The notes: generated by a model from the sequence alone, not told the origin. 64,000 nucleotides of DNA from Oceanobacter sp. (GCA_002733645.1 NVWL01000002.1:62001-126000), one strand, 5' to 3'; counted from the stretch's first letter, positions 1 to 9,866 are shown. Numbers and translations: made by a program.

Positions 1-476
1 TTGTTATTGCTACTCAGAACCCTTCTTCTCAGGCGGGTACTTTCCCGCTGCCAGAATCTCAGCTAGATCGATTTTTGATGTGCTTAAGTCTTGGCTACCC
101 TGATGAAAATTCTGAACGCGAGCTTCTGGAAGGGCGCAGTCGTCGTGAGTTGGTCGATGAATTAACAACGGTGGTTGGTAGTGCTGAGTTGATCGTCCTA
201 CGTGAGCAGGTTGCTGCGGTTAAAGCCTCTGCCTCAGTTTTAGATTATCTACAACGTTTACTGGCTTACAGCCGCCATGATGGTGGTTTCCCTTATGGGT
301 TATCCCCTCGAGCTGGCTTGTCGCTATTACGCGCAGCAAAAGCGTGGGCATTGCTCGAAAATCGTGATTTTTTAATTCACGAAGACGTTCAGGCGGTGTT
401 GGCGTCGGTGGTTGATCATCGTTTACAACCATTAGCGTCTCGTAAGTTGCTCGAATATGTCCCTGTGTTGGCATGA
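1..476 (+). CDS. MoxR-family AAA ATPase, C-terminal part (5' truncated by window)
   Basis: The frame is open from base 3, so the gene starts before the window; about 157 residues are visible. The first residues read ATQNP...GTFPLPESQLDRF, the sensor-1/arginine-finger region typical of MoxR ATPases. The C-terminal lid domain follows (SPRAGLSLLRAAKAWALL...V.PEDV-like segment). MoxR proteins are AAA+ chaperones thought to help assemble or activate partner complexes, usually encoded beside DUF58/vWA proteins. That is the context here: a DUF58 gene starts 25 bases downstream and a TgpA gene follows it. Walker A and B lie outside the window, so catalytic integrity cannot be judged. Confidence 0.93.
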   Translation, partial: VIATQNPSSQAGTFPLPESQLDRFLMCLSLGYPDENSERELLEGRSRRELVDELTTVVGSAELIVLREQVAAVKASASVLDYLQRLLAYSRHDGGFPYGLSPRAGLSLLRAAKAWALLENRDFLIHEDVQAVLASVVDHRLQPLASRKLLEYVPVLA

Positions 477-501
477 TGCTGTTGTGTAATCGAGAGGTGG
501 C

Positions 502-1482
502 ATGAAGAGTATTCGCCAATGGCGTATTGATTTGTGGCAGCGCTGGTTGAATCGACGCATTCCGCCAGTCACTAAGCTCGCGCTCAATCATAAGAATATT
601 TTTATCTTACCTTCGCGTACGGGGTTAGCCTTCGTTGCCTTGTTGATTTCGATGCTACTGACGGCCATAAATTATCAAAACGCTCTGGTGTACGCACTGA
701 CCTTTTGGCTGCTCAGTGTTGGGCACGGAACAATTTGGCTGACGTTTAGAAACTTATCTGGATTAAATCTCGCCGCAGGAAAAGGAGCGTCGGGTTATCT
801 GGGGGACACTTTTTATTTACCTGTACGATTGTCTTCGTCCAAAGGGTGGGCTGTCGCGCTTAATTTGGGGTATCCAGGTCATGAGTTTGCGGACTGTACA
901 CTTGCGCCGAATACCTCCGAGACGTTGAACTTGGCCTTTGTACCCGAGCAGCGCGGCTACTTACCTTTGCGGCGCTTAAAAATCCAAACCTGCTATCCGT
1001 TTGGACTTTTTACCGCATGGAGCTGGGTGGCGTTGGAGTATCCAGTACTTGTTTATCCCAAGCCTGACCATACCCCTCTTCATTTAGCGCAAGGGAGTGA
1101 TGGCGAAGCGGCAGCATCATTACAGCAAGCCAGAGGCAACGAAGATGTTGCTGGTATTCGTGAGTATGGTTACGGCGACAGTATGCAACAAATTGCGTGG
1201 AAGCATTCTGCCCGTACGGGTGAATTGAAAAGCTTAGAGCGAGAGCAAGATGACGGAGCCTTATGCTGGTTAGATTGGGCCTCGTTAGCGGGGGTTGATA
1301 CAGAAGTGCGTTTGTCGCGTTTGACCTCCTGGGTAGATCAGGCAGAACAAGCAAACTGGCGTTATGGTTTACGAGTGCCAGGGGTGGAAATAGCGCCGGG
1401 AAATGGCGATCAACATCGTATTGCCTGTTTGGAAGCCTTAGCGTTATGGCAGCCTGATAGCTTTGCGCAGGAGGCCTTATGA
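502..1482 (+). CDS. DUF58 domain-containing membrane protein
   Basis: This 326-residue protein has two hydrophobic segments near the N-terminus (about residues 41-56 and 61-80). A soluble part follows with the DUF58 signature around GNEDVAGIREYGYGDS and IAWKHSARTGEL. DUF58 proteins are the usual partner of MoxR ATPases and resemble vWA folds; their molecular role is poorly defined. The start is an ATG after GAGAGGTGGC, which is a usable ribosome site. Its end overlaps the start of the next gene by four bases (ATGA), which suggests translational coupling with the transglutaminase. Confidence 0.92.
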   Translation: MKSIRQWRIDLWQRWLNRRIPPVTKLALNHKNIFILPSRTGLAFVALLISMLLTAINYQNALVYALTFWLLSVGHGTIWLTFRNLSGLNLAAGKGASGYLGDTFYLPVRLSSSKGWAVALNLGYPGHEFADCTLAPNTSETLNLAFVPEQRGYLPLRRLKIQTCYPFGLFTAWSWVALEYPVLVYPKPDHTPLHLAQGSDGEAAASLQQARGNEDVAGIREYGYGDSMQQIAWKHSARTGELKSLEREQDDGALCWLDWASLAGVDTEVRLSRLTSWVDQAEQANWRYGLRVPGVEIAPGNGDQHRIACLEALALWQPDSFAQEAL

Positions 1483-3707
1483 TGAATACGGCTTCCTCTT
1501 CTTCCGCGCCAAACGTTTTGACTAGCGTGGCGACTAAAGGTCAGGCGCAAGTATCAACACACCTTCCACGGCAGACATTGTTATTACTTGTTGGGGCTTT
1601 ATTGTCTTCGCTGGTGTTGCACCTCAATTATTTACCGGTGTGGTTTTACGCTGCCGCAGTGTTTGTACTCGGTTGGCGGGCGCTGGTGTATTTCGGCTAT
1701 TTATCATTCCCCGGGCGCGTAGCAAAAACGATTACGGTATTAATTGCTTCTTATGGTGTGTACGTCACGGCTGGAGGGCAAATTACCTTAGAAGGCAGCG
1801 GTGCCTTTTTGGCCTCAGCGGGTTTATTGAAGTTGCTCGAAATAGCGAATCGTCGTGATGCCGTGTTCGTCGTATTTATGGCGCTGTTTTTACAGGCGAG
1901 TGGTTTTTTGTTTGATCAAAGTATCTTTGCCGCCGCTCAAGGCATCTTCACTATGTTACTGGCGATGGCGGCCATGATCAGCGCTCAATCGGCAAACCGC
2001 AGCGGTATTCATCCTGAATTGCCGGTATTCGCGACGGCGGGGCGGCTAATGTTATTTTCGATTCCTTTTATGTTGATTGTGTACTTTTTATTTCCACGGC
2101 TTGGGCCGCTTTGGAGTGTCGCCTTAAATTCGGATTCTTCCATGACGGGATTGTCTACTCGAATGCAACCGGGGGATATTTCAAGTTTAAGCCAATCTTC
2201 AGAGGTCGCTTTTCGGGTAACGTTTGATGATGAAAAACCCGCACAACGTGATTTATATTGGCGAGTAATGACGTTAGATTTTCATGATGGAAGTGGATGG
2301 GCGCAATCAAAGTTAGATGAGACGGCAGTGATCATGCCGCAAAAAACAGATGCACATCGGTATGAATATGAAATTATTCAAGAAGCGACCGGGCAGCAAT
2401 TTTTATTTTCTCTGTCTGAGTCCGTGTCTGAAACTCAAGGCGTTGAGTTTGCGATGACTCGAGTACTGTACAGCGACCGCCCAATTTACGAGCGCAAGCG
2501 CTACCGCGTAGCCTCTATTGGAACTGATCAAGTAGTATCGTCGTTAATTACTGGTACTGGAATAACGACCTTTGGAAAGACGAGCTCTGGAATAGAAGAC
2601 CCTACTGTCCTCAAAGGTAGTGTTGAAACAGATGCGCTAGACACCAGTGATATAGGAAGGACAGATAAGAACAGTTCAGTGCTCAGCACCTATTCTAAAT
2701 TACCAAATGACAGTAACGCCCAGACTATAGCGTGGGCAAAAACACTCCCCAAAAATACGGCTGAATTTATTCAAGCGTTTACCCAGTACATCTCACAGCA
2801 AGCGTTTTATTACACCTTGAAGCCACCAAAATATGGCGATAACGACATTGATAAATTCTTATTTGAAGGTCGCAGAGGCTTCTGTGAGCACTACGCGTCG
2901 GCTATGGCCTTTGCCGCTCGAGCGGCGGGTATCCCTTCACGTGTTGTTGCTGGCTATCAAGGTGGTGAGTGGCATACGGAAGGGCATTTAACTGTGCGTC
3001 AGTATGACGCTCATGCTTGGGTGGAGTTATGGACAGGGCAAGTTTGGCAAAGAGTAGACCCAACGGCCGCTGTGGCACCATCAAGAATAGAATATGGGTT
3101 AGAACGAGCTGTAGAGAATGAGGGGAGTTTTCTCTCACAGGAATTACTCTCCCCGCACCGGTATCGCTCAATCAACTGGATTAATAACTTGCGATTGAAA
3201 ATGGATAACATTAATTATCTATGGAGTCGCTGGGTGTTGTCCTATGATGAAAAAAAGCAGTCTGACTTTTTATCACGCTGGTTTGGTTTAGATGATCTTC
3301 TTGATGGCTTGTACATACTTGCCAGTACCATTGCCGGGTTGTTTGTTTTTGGAACCGTTTGGCAATGGTGGTTACAGCGTCCGGCAAAAGAGCGACGATT
3401 AATACTTGCCTGGGCGGGTTTAATACAGCAAGCCGAAAAAGCGGGTGTGAGTGTGGACTCTGGTTTGCCACCACTTAGTTTGCTCAGTCGTCTGGCTGAA
3501 TATTATCCTGAATTATCCGATGATTGTGCCGAGGCGCAACGGTTGTTTATAACAGCGCAATATGGTGAAGGCCCTGATCTACATGCCGATGCATTACTTG
3601 CTCGGCAATTGAAGGGAGTTGGTCGACGGTTAAGGGGTCTCGACCGTAAGATGCGCCGAGATGGGCGCAGGCCAAGCACAAAAACATCCGCTTCCAGCGA
3701 TGTTTAA
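1479..3707 (+). CDS. tgpA: TgpA-type transglutaminase-like membrane protein (DUF3488/transglutaminase core/DUF4129)
   Basis: This is a 742-residue protein. Several transmembrane segments lie in roughly residues 30-210 (DUF3488), followed by a periplasmic transglutaminase-like core, one TM near residue 620 and a cytoplasmic DUF4129 tail. The catalytic triad can be read: Cys469 in RRGFCEHYAS, His512 in YDAHAWVE and Asp527 in VDPTAA. The family is exemplified by TgpA of Pseudomonas aeruginosa; its substrate is not established. Gene order MoxR-DUF58-TgpA is the standard arrangement. The last 78 bases overlap the 3' end of a convergent gene on the other strand. Confidence 0.93.
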   Translation: MMNTASSSSAPNVLTSVATKGQAQVSTHLPRQTLLLLVGALLSSLVLHLNYLPVWFYAAAVFVLGWRALVYFGYLSFPGRVAKTITVLIASYGVYVTAGGQITLEGSGAFLASAGLLKLLEIANRRDAVFVVFMALFLQASGFLFDQSIFAAAQGIFTMLLAMAAMISAQSANRSGIHPELPVFATAGRLMLFSIPFMLIVYFLFPRLGPLWSVALNSDSSMTGLSTRMQPGDISSLSQSSEVAFRVTFDDEKPAQRDLYWRVMTLDFHDGSGWAQSKLDETAVIMPQKTDAHRYEYEIIQEATGQQFLFSLSESVSETQGVEFAMTRVLYSDRPIYERKRYRVASIGTDQVVSSLITGTGITTFGKTSSGIEDPTVLKGSVETDALDTSDIGRTDKNSSVLSTYSKLPNDSNAQTIAWAKTLPKNTAEFIQAFTQYISQQAFYYTLKPPKYGDNDIDKFLFEGRRGFCEHYASAMAFAARAAGIPSRVVAGYQGGEWHTEGHLTVRQYDAHAWVELWTGQVWQRVDPTAAVAPSRIEYGLERAVENEGSFLSQELLSPHRYRSINWINNLRLKMDNINYLWSRWVLSYDEKKQSDFLSRWFGLDDLLDGLYILASTIAGLFVFGTVWQWWLQRPAKERRLILAWAGLIQQAEKAGVSVDSGLPPLSLLSRLAEYYPELSDDCAEAQRLFITAQYGEGPDLHADALLARQLKGVGRRLRGLDRKMRRDGRRPSTKTSASSDV

Positions 3708-4304
3708 AAATGGTCCGTACGACTCACCATTTAACAGTGTCGTGATCATATTGGTGAAAAGACTGTCATCAGACAGGCTGCACAAGGCACCAAAGCCGTA
3801 GGCTCCAAAATACGCCATTTTTCCTGCTGGATTAAATACCGCAAGGGCGGGGCTGGCGGTCAGCGGAATATCATCATTCTGTTGTTGACGAATAACAGTC
3901 GCACTAGGATTTAGCTCTTGTGCTTCTTTAATTTTTTGGTCGCTGGTGGATGCAGGTGCAAGCATCACAAAGTTAAGTTGTTCGGGAGTGAATGCATCAA
4001 TAATTGCATTAGTGTGACGAGCGCTGACGTTATTGCACAAACAGTCTGGGTTCCATAAGTGGATGACCGTCACTGGGTTTAAATCCGTTTGTGGTGATGG
4101 CAGCCGAGAATATAGCGTGGTGAGTTTTTCAGAGACTAAGGTTAGATTTCGCGCAGCCGGATTATCCGATGCTTCAACAAACGGTCTCACTGCTTGTTGC
4201 TGAAACCACCACAACCCAAATAACGACCCGGTTAGCCAGACAATAACTAAAGTGGTTATTAGTGTGACCTTACGAGTGCTGTGAGAGTGTTCTGGTTGAT
4301 TCAT
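3630..4304 (-). CDS. Membrane-anchored thioredoxin-fold-like protein (DUF6436-like)
   Basis: This 224-residue protein has one N-terminal membrane anchor (about residues 14-32) and then a domain that looks thioredoxin-like. Visible landmarks are VIHLWNPDCLCNNVSARH, with Cys-Leu-Cys instead of a CxxC, and ASPALAVFNPAGKMAYFGAYGFG, which resembles the cis-Pro loop and following strands. A further GSGCFCAWP lies near the C-terminus. It resembles DUF6436 proteins of gammaproteobacteria, whose function is unknown. The extracytoplasmic location is inferred from the anchor. Its 3' end overlaps the transglutaminase gene tail to tail by 78 bases. Confidence 0.7.
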   Translation of the reverse strand: MNQPEHSHSTRKVTLITTLVIVWLTGSLFGLWWFQQQAVRPFVEASDNPAARNLTLVSEKLTTLYSRLPSPQTDLNPVTVIHLWNPDCLCNNVSARHTNAIIDAFTPEQLNFVMLAPASTSDQKIKEAQELNPSATVIRQQQNDDIPLTASPALAVFNPAGKMAYFGAYGFGALCSLSDDSLFTNMITTLLNGESYGPFLNIAGSGCFCAWPAPISAHLTVETP

Positions 4305-4398
4305 GAATTTGCTCAGGTGGTTATAAGAAACAGATGATTAAACAAACAGACGGTCATGATAGCGGTTGTATCGTGCTAAGGTGCCTCAAGTAACGCGT

Positions 4399-5106
4399 AT
4401 GCAAGAGTCTACAATTATCAATATTACCCCGGATGAATTAGACCGCCTAATTGCCGTTTCTCAAGATCCAGTGTTGGTCGATGTCTGGGGGACTCATTGT
4501 GCGCCGTGTAAGGCGCTTGAAGAGTTATTGCTGCGCCAGCAGGACCATTTGTTAAAGGGAATATCTGTGCATAAATTATGCGCCAGTGAATTTCCTGATT
4601 GGTCGGCAGAGCAGGCTATTCGGCAAGTACCTACGGTGCTCTTGTATCTCGATGGCAGGCTAGTGAAACGTGAGACTCAAATACTCAGTAGTAGCCAGTT
4701 GCGGCGCTTCGTTGCCTCCGTTCGCTGTGTTGAGGCCTATGGGGGCGAGGTTGATGGGGTCGATAATGTAGACGATCTTATCCTTGCTGGAGACTATTCC
4801 GGGGTTCGCACATTGTTGGATGCGCTGTCTGGTGAGGAGCTGCGTGCGCCGGCGTATCAGCGGGCTAGTTCTATGTTGGCAATGCATGACATGGCATTGG
4901 CTTTATCATTGATGCAGATTCGCGATGACTTTATTGCTATGGCGCTCAGTCATGGCTGGGAGCTTGCTGTAAAGGGGCTTTATAACCAAGCCCTTGCGGC
5001 CCCAAGTGATAATGAACTTCAGTCTTTGTCATTCGCCTTACTCGACTTGCTGCCGGACCGATTGCTGGCTCAGCGTTGGCGGCGGGAGTTTTATCAGCTT
5101 AAGTAA
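4399..5106 (+). CDS. Thioredoxin-family protein with helical C-terminal extension
   Basis: About 235 residues from the ATG at 4399; the frame can be extended to a TTG at 4366, but that adds residues unlike the family. An N-terminal thioredoxin domain shows VLVDVWGTHCAPCKALEELL (active-site CAPC preceded by His rather than Trp) and VPTVLLYLDGRLV, the cis-Pro region. Residues after about 115 are helical and TPR-like, recalling the CnoX/YbbN layout but shorter. No signal peptide is present, so a cytoplasmic redox or chaperone role is likely. No clear Shine-Dalgarno sequence decides between the starts. Confidence 0.75.
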   Translation: MQESTIINITPDELDRLIAVSQDPVLVDVWGTHCAPCKALEELLLRQQDHLLKGISVHKLCASEFPDWSAEQAIRQVPTVLLYLDGRLVKRETQILSSSQLRRFVASVRCVEAYGGEVDGVDNVDDLILAGDYSGVRTLLDALSGEELRAPAYQRASSMLAMHDMALALSLMQIRDDFIAMALSHGWELAVKGLYNQALAAPSDNELQSLSFALLDLLPDRLLAQRWRREFYQLK

Positions 5107-5489
5107 TCTGTAGATTATGAGTTATACCGTTATCTGTATTGGCCTTGTATTTAAAATAAGGCCCCTTGTTACTCAGCTAGCGATGGATATTGGATTGAGC
5201 GCAGGGTGAAGGCTCGGGTGAGAGACCGGTTAGGCTCTGGTTAGACTCAGGAGAGAGTTGGTTTGAATTTCATATTTTGGCAGCCACGCTCTTCTGTTGA
5301 GGGTGTGCCACTTTGCTATTTCTAGTCATATTGAAAAAAACACATGACCTAAGGGCCTATTGGGATAAGTCTTGCTGCAGAGTGAGCGCAGCCCGCTATA
5401 GTTTTTATTAATAATATTCTCAATAAGTGTTTGGCAATGATTGCAGTTATGGGAATAACAATTAGTGAAACGTTCAGTGGAGACACAGT
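5107..5489. other. Intergenic region, no gene seen
   Basis: 383 bases between the thioredoxin-like gene and the chemoreceptor gene. It holds a GGCCTT...AAGGCC hairpin at 5141-5163 and otherwise no convincing reading frame or structured RNA. The chemoreceptor promoter must lie here, but I cannot pick it out with confidence. Confidence 0.6.
5141..5163 (+). terminator. Possible terminator hairpin after thioredoxin-like gene
   Basis: The inverted repeat GGCCTT-N11-AAGGCC lies 35 bases after the stop codon, with extra A/T pairing possible in the loop. The following CCCCTTGTT is only weakly U-rich, so termination is plausible but not certain. Confidence 0.4.
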
Positions 5490-7079
5490 GTGAGTTTACG
5501 TCGACGTCTAATCATGATGATGGCAACCCTATTTATGATGGGGGTAAGTTATTTAGCTTACGATCTGGTGGTCTATAAAAATGATCTAGAAGCGCAAAAA
5601 CATACTCAACTTAAAAATCTAGTCAGAGCGCAAGCTAGCCAGCTCGGTGCAATGTTGTCTTCCGGTATGAGCGAACAAGAAGCACTGACTGGTCTAAAAG
5701 AAGCTCGGTATGCCGATAATGAATACTTTTTTGTGATTGACCGTGACTTGACGATGGTGATGCATCCATTTAAAGAGTCACTAAGCGGTACCTCGGTAGC
5801 AAGCTCTAAAGATCCTGATGGTGTGTTCTTATTTCGCGAAATGAGAGCAGCCGTCAGTGCAGGTGGTAGTGGGTTTGTTAACTACAAATGGCCACGTCCT
5901 GGTAGCTCTGATCCAGTTCCTAAACTGACTGCAGTCACTAATGTGCCAGGGTCCGATCTGATTATAGGCACGGGTGTTTACATAGATGATATTTCGGCCT
6001 TAGTCGTATCTCGATCTTGGCGAGTCGCGATTTTCTCCTTACTTTGGCTGGGCATCATGGTCGTCTGCAGTCGATATTTAATTCAAGCGATCAGTGTGCC
6101 AGTAACAAAGATAGAAAAATGCATGGCCCAGTTGGCAGATGGCGACCTTTCATCGCAGTGTCCAACGTCAGGTACCTTGGAGTTTGATCGCCTATCGAGT
6201 GCTATTAACTCTATGAGAACACGTATCGGTGAGATGATTTCAAACATAGGGGCAGACAGTGAAGGGCTGATTTCTCAGTCGCATAAGTTAACTGAATCAA
6301 CCCGGGAAGTCAGGGAAGGATCAAGGTGCCAGCATGGAGAATTGGATCAGTTATCTGTGGCCATGACGGAAATGGTGCAAACGATTCAGGTGATGGCGCA
6401 TGTTGCACGCGATGCATCTCACAATATGACGGAAGTAACCGTCGCGGCATCAGGCGGTGAGCGTGCCATCGAATTGGTTCAGGAGCGCGTCCATAAGGTG
6501 TTGGAGCAATTAGAGAGTGCCGTTGGGTCAATCACCCAGATGAATGATTCAGCGGAGCAAATCTCGAATGTTGCTGAAGTGATTGCCAGTATTTCAGAGC
6601 AAACCAATTTACTTGCATTGAATGCAGCGATTGAAGCGGCACGGGCTGGTGAATCTGGCCGAGGCTTTGCGGTAGTGGCGGATGAGGTTCGCACTTTGGC
6701 TCAGCGAACGGGGGTTGCGACAAATGAAATTAAAGACGTGATTGAGGCGATTACTAGCGTCGCCAGTAAATCAGCTTCAACGATGAAGCAAAGTGCAGAT
6801 GAAACTAGAGAGTGTGCGGTACAAGTAGAAACTACGCGCTCTCAGTTACATGATATCGCGGTAAAAATGACGGAGGTTCAAGACCTGAATGTTCAGGTTG
6901 CTACCAGTGTGACCCAGCAAGAGCAGGTGGCTACAGAAATGGATAAAAATTTAGCGACTGTCACTCATGCTGCGGATGCTCATAGTGATACTGCTGAACA
7001 TCTAGAGCTTGCGAGTACTCAAGTTCATAAATTGACCACAGATGTTGCTCAACAACTTAGCGTGTTTCGTCTTTTTTAA
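5490..7079 (+). CDS. Methyl-accepting chemotaxis protein with periplasmic Cache domain
   Basis: This 529-residue chemoreceptor starts at a GTG preceded by GGAG seven bases upstream. TM1 is at about residues 8-27. A periplasmic single-Cache-like domain follows ([22 protein letters not shown], then [11 protein letters not shown]). TM2 is at about 178-198, then a HAMP region, then the signalling domain with the conserved hairpin tip [32 protein letters not shown]. No C-terminal CheR/CheB pentapeptide is present; the protein ends in VFRLF. Single-Cache receptors usually sense small organic acids or amines, but the ligand cannot be named here. No other chemotaxis gene is nearby. Confidence 0.94.
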   Translation: MSLRRRLIMMMATLFMMGVSYLAYDLVVYKNDLEAQKHTQLKNLVRAQASQLGAMLSSGMSEQEALTGLKEARYADNEYFFVIDRDLTMVMHPFKESLSGTSVASSKDPDGVFLFREMRAAVSAGGSGFVNYKWPRPGSSDPVPKLTAVTNVPGSDLIIGTGVYIDDISALVVSRSWRVAIFSLLWLGIMVVCSRYLIQAISVPVTKIEKCMAQLADGDLSSQCPTSGTLEFDRLSSAINSMRTRIGEMISNIGADSEGLISQSHKLTESTREVREGSRCQHGELDQLSVAMTEMVQTIQVMAHVARDASHNMTEVTVAASGGERAIELVQERVHKVLEQLESAVGSITQMNDSAEQISNVAEVIASISEQTNLLALNAAIEAARAGESGRGFAVVADEVRTLAQRTGVATNEIKDVIEAITSVASKSASTMKQSADETRECAVQVETTRSQLHDIAVKMTEVQDLNVQVATSVTQQEQVATEMDKNLATVTHAADAHSDTAEHLELASTQVHKLTTDVAQQLSVFRLF

Positions 7080-7127
7080 GGTAGCTCTTATTTAACAGTA
7101 TCTCTTACTTAAGGTAGATCTGATTTA
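7078..7127. repeat. Direct repeat pair (17 bp, two mismatches)
   Basis: AAGGTAGCTCTTATTTA at 7078-7094 recurs as AAGGTAGATCTGATTTA at 7111-7127. The first copy covers the chemoreceptor stop codon. It may be a local duplication or a paired binding site ahead of the MOSC gene. Confidence 0.6.
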
Positions 7128-7232
7128 GAAAATAATGCTTGTTAATTAACACAGGCGGTTGAGAGTTTGGCGGGTGCGGTTTAAATTTAGGCATGGACTA
7201 TTTTTTCGTGGCCTTTAAAGAGTTTTTTAATC

Positions 7233-7760
7233 GTGTCTGTTATTGGTAATAGTCAGCAAGCCTTATTTGGACGATTCAGTACTGACCTTCCACCAGGGAA
7301 GGTTGAATGGATAGGTGTACGCCCGGAACGAAAAGCTCCTATGCTTCGAATGCAGGAAGCGCTCGCGGTTGAAACTCAGGGTTTGCATGGTGATCGTCGA
7401 ATGGAAGGCTCGCCAGGATCGGGACGGCAAATCACCTTTATCAGTTCTGAGCATATTGAGGTTGTGGCTAAGCTTCTTAAATTCGACAAAATAGATCCCG
7501 CACGCTTGCGTCGCAACGTCGTGGTGAGTGGAATTAATCTAAATGCGCTGCGCCATCAGCAGTTCCGTATTGGTGAGGCGGTATTTTTGGCTACCGCCGC
7601 ATGTCATCCGTGTTCGAAAATGGATAAAGCATTAGGGCAGGGCGGCCATGCTGCCATGCTTGGTCATGGCGGTTTGTGTGCCAAAATATTGCGCAGTGGC
7701 GTGATTCGTGTGGGGGATGCCGTCGAGTGCTTGATGGCCGAAGAGCGACTGCCGATGTAA
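7233..7760 (+). CDS. MOSC domain-containing protein
   Basis: 175 residues from a GTG start. The MOSC domain is visible through GDRR...GSGRQITFISSEH, LRRNVVVSGINLNALRHQQFRIGEA and ATAACHPCSKMDKALG. The Cys in CHPC corresponds to the conserved cysteine proposed to carry sulfur in MOSC proteins. The family occurs in molybdenum-cofactor sulfurases and in YiiM/YcbX-type proteins that reduce N-hydroxylated bases; this stand-alone domain fits the latter loosely. It is a single gene, with a MATE gene convergent just downstream. Confidence 0.9.
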   Translation: MSVIGNSQQALFGRFSTDLPPGKVEWIGVRPERKAPMLRMQEALAVETQGLHGDRRMEGSPGSGRQITFISSEHIEVVAKLLKFDKIDPARLRRNVVVSGINLNALRHQQFRIGEAVFLATAACHPCSKMDKALGQGGHAAMLGHGGLCAKILRSGVIRVGDAVECLMAEERLPM

Positions 7761-7783
7761 TCACCCTAACGGTAAATTGTTTC

Positions 7784-9154
7784 CTACATTTTCTCTATTA
7801 TCGTCTCTGCTCTATTAGAAATAGACATTAATCTCGCCACCAGTGCGACGGCTGCAAAAGTAAGGCCTATGATAAGTCCAATCCAAAACCCTGCCGCGCC
7901 CATCGGTTCACTCGCTTCGTAGGCTAAATACCAGCCAGAACCAAAACCAATCAGCCAGTAAGCGACAAAGGTGATCAACATCACCGCAAAAGTGTCTTCG
8001 TAAGCGCGCAATGCCCCCGCAGCGGCTATTTGAATCGCATCAGAAATTTGAAAAAGAGCCGCAAAAAACAGCAAGGAGGTACCTATGGCTACGACCGCTG
8101 GGTCAGGGCTGTACAAGTTAGCGATAAAACCGGCAAACAGTGTAATTAGTACGGCATTTAACAGCGCTAACCCTAAGTTAAGCTTGACGCCCAACCAAGA
8201 AGATCGCTTGGCGTCTTGCGTGCCCGTTTGACCTTCCGCAGTACTGCCGAGGTGGTGGCCGACACGAACGGTCATCGCCATACCTAAGCTTAATGGCAGC
8301 ATGAAGGTTACAGAGGCGACGTTAAGCGCGACCTGATGACCAGCAACAACGACAGGGCCAAGATCCGCAAGAAACAAAGCAATGGCAGTGAATAAGCTGA
8401 CTTCAAAGAAAATGGCAATACCGATTGGAAGTCCCACTTTTGCGAGCGCCAATAGGTCGGAAAAACGACTTCGCAGTGCGTTAGCAAACAGCGCGTAATT
8501 TTTTTGAAGCCTGTGTTTGCGGGTGTTGGACAGCATGGCAATGCTCATGATCAGTAATACGGTGGCGCTGCCGACGCCGCAGCCAACGCCGCCAAGTTCA
8601 GGCAAACCGAACAGGCCGTAGATGAGGACGTAGTTGATCGGAATGTTGAGTGCCAACCCAATCAGCATGATACGAGTGACATGTGATGCCGCATTCAATG
8701 CTTCTGCATAGAATCGCAAGGCTAAAAAGACGCCCGATATCGGCATTCCTATGGCGATCGCGTATAAATATTGGCTGGCAACTTGGGCGGTATGGGCGTC
8801 GTCGACAAATACAGGAATAGACCAACCGATGTAGGCAACAAGAGCGCCCAAAATAAGCCCGGACGTAACGCCCAGCGCAATGGCAGTGCTGAGCAGTTTG
8901 GGTAGGTTTGCAGCATCGTTGGCGGCGTTGGCTTTGGCAACGGCAGGAGAGAGCGCGACTAGTATGCCTGCGAGAAACAACCAAACTGGAGTCCAAACAG
9001 CACTACCGATGGCAACGGCGGCTAAATCGCGGGTGCTTACATAGCCAGACATTAAGGTGTCTATGGTGCCCATGCCGACCTGAGCAAGCTGAGTTGCAAG
9101 AATTGGGGCGGTCAGTTTTAGAATGGCTCGGACTTCGCTCGAAGCAAATGACAT
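7784..9154 (-). CDS. norM: MATE-family multidrug/Na+ antiporter (NorM-like)
   Basis: 456 residues with about twelve predicted transmembrane segments arranged as two related halves. The N-terminus reads ILKLTAPILATQLAQVGMGTIDTLMSGYVS, the usual opening of NorM-type MATE transporters. These export cationic drugs and dyes across the inner membrane using Na+ or H+. The length matches the family. The start ATG is 82 bases from the divergent EF-P hydroxylase gene, so the two promoters share a short region. The substrate is unknown and the NorM subgroup assignment rests on overall look. Confidence 0.9.
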   Translation of the reverse strand: MSFASSEVRAILKLTAPILATQLAQVGMGTIDTLMSGYVSTRDLAAVAIGSAVWTPVWLFLAGILVALSPAVAKANAANDAANLPKLLSTAIALGVTSGLILGALVAYIGWSIPVFVDDAHTAQVASQYLYAIAIGMPISGVFLALRFYAEALNAASHVTRIMLIGLALNIPINYVLIYGLFGLPELGGVGCGVGSATVLLIMSIAMLSNTRKHRLQKNYALFANALRSRFSDLLALAKVGLPIGIAIFFEVSLFTAIALFLADLGPVVVAGHQVALNVASVTFMLPLSLGMAMTVRVGHHLGSTAEGQTGTQDAKRSSWLGVKLNLGLALLNAVLITLFAGFIANLYSPDPAVVAIGTSLLFFAALFQISDAIQIAAAGALRAYEDTFAVMLITFVAYWLIGFGSGWYLAYEASEPMGAAGFWIGLIIGLTFAAVALVARLMSISNRAETIIEKM

Positions 9155-9236
9155 GCGGATTAATCGCCAAATAGTATAATACGTTGAAAATTAAGCGTAT
9201 TGTGCCCGTAGATAGTGAATAAGCAAATGATAAACA

Positions 9237-9860
9237 ATGGCAACCGCAGAGACGGCTCTTGCTCCAATGCAAACCGATGAGTTAAATCGAACAGAAAATC
9301 CGCAGGCCAAGCGTGAGCTTAAGGTTGAGGATTTGATCGTCCTATTTGAAGATGCGTTTTTGGCCTCCGAAAACACACGATTAGTTGCTGGTGGCGGTGA
9401 TCCCGAGTATTTACCCGCCAGCAAAAATACACCGTATCACCAGGTGATTTTTGCTCATGGGTTTTATGCATCAGCGTTACATGAAATTTCTCACTGGTGT
9501 ATTGCTGGAGTAGAGCGTAGGTTGTTGCCCGATTATGGCTATTGGTATGAACCAGATGGTCGTTCGGCTGAGCGCCAGAGAGAGTTTGAGCAAGTTGAGG
9601 TCAAGCCTCAAGCCATAGAGTGGATATTGTCTGAAGCTTGCGGGCGTCGTTTTTATATTAGTACCGACAACCTCGACGGCGATCCTGTTGAAGTCGAGGC
9701 TGGAAGGCGTCAATTTACTGCTGCGGTGGTCGTTCAAGCGAATAAATACATTGAATCTGGCTTGCCTAAGCGGGCTGAGATATTAAAACAAGCGCTGTTA
9801 GATTATTATCAACGGCATCTGGAATTTGGCACGCATCTGTTTGTGCCTGAAAACATCTGA
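9237..9860 (+). CDS. epmC: Elongation factor P hydroxylase
   Basis: This 207-residue protein matches the EpmC/YfcM (DUF462) family: YLPASKNTPYHQVIFAHGFYASALHEISHWCIAG, then LPDYGYWYEPDGR and a conserved QVEVKPQAIEW. EpmC hydroxylates the beta-lysyl-lysine of EF-P. The HEISH segment supplies candidate metal ligands. EF-P and its lysylation enzymes EpmA/EpmB are not in the window. The gene ends six bases before the RhlB-like helicase, so the two are probably co-transcribed. Confidence 0.92.
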   Translation: MATAETALAPMQTDELNRTENPQAKRELKVEDLIVLFEDAFLASENTRLVAGGGDPEYLPASKNTPYHQVIFAHGFYASALHEISHWCIAGVERRLLPDYGYWYEPDGRSAERQREFEQVEVKPQAIEWILSEACGRRFYISTDNLDGDPVEVEAGRRQFTAAVVVQANKYIESGLPKRAEILKQALLDYYQRHLEFGTHLFVPENI

Positions 9861-9866
9861 TCGGAG

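Noticed and set aside
5396-5432. Possible flagellar sigma-28 promoter upstream of the chemoreceptor gene
   Set aside because: TATAGTTT is close to the -35 but the matching -10 is poor and the spacing is too long.
5107-5489. c-di-GMP riboswitch ahead of the chemoreceptor gene
   Set aside because: The conserved GEMM core strings are absent.
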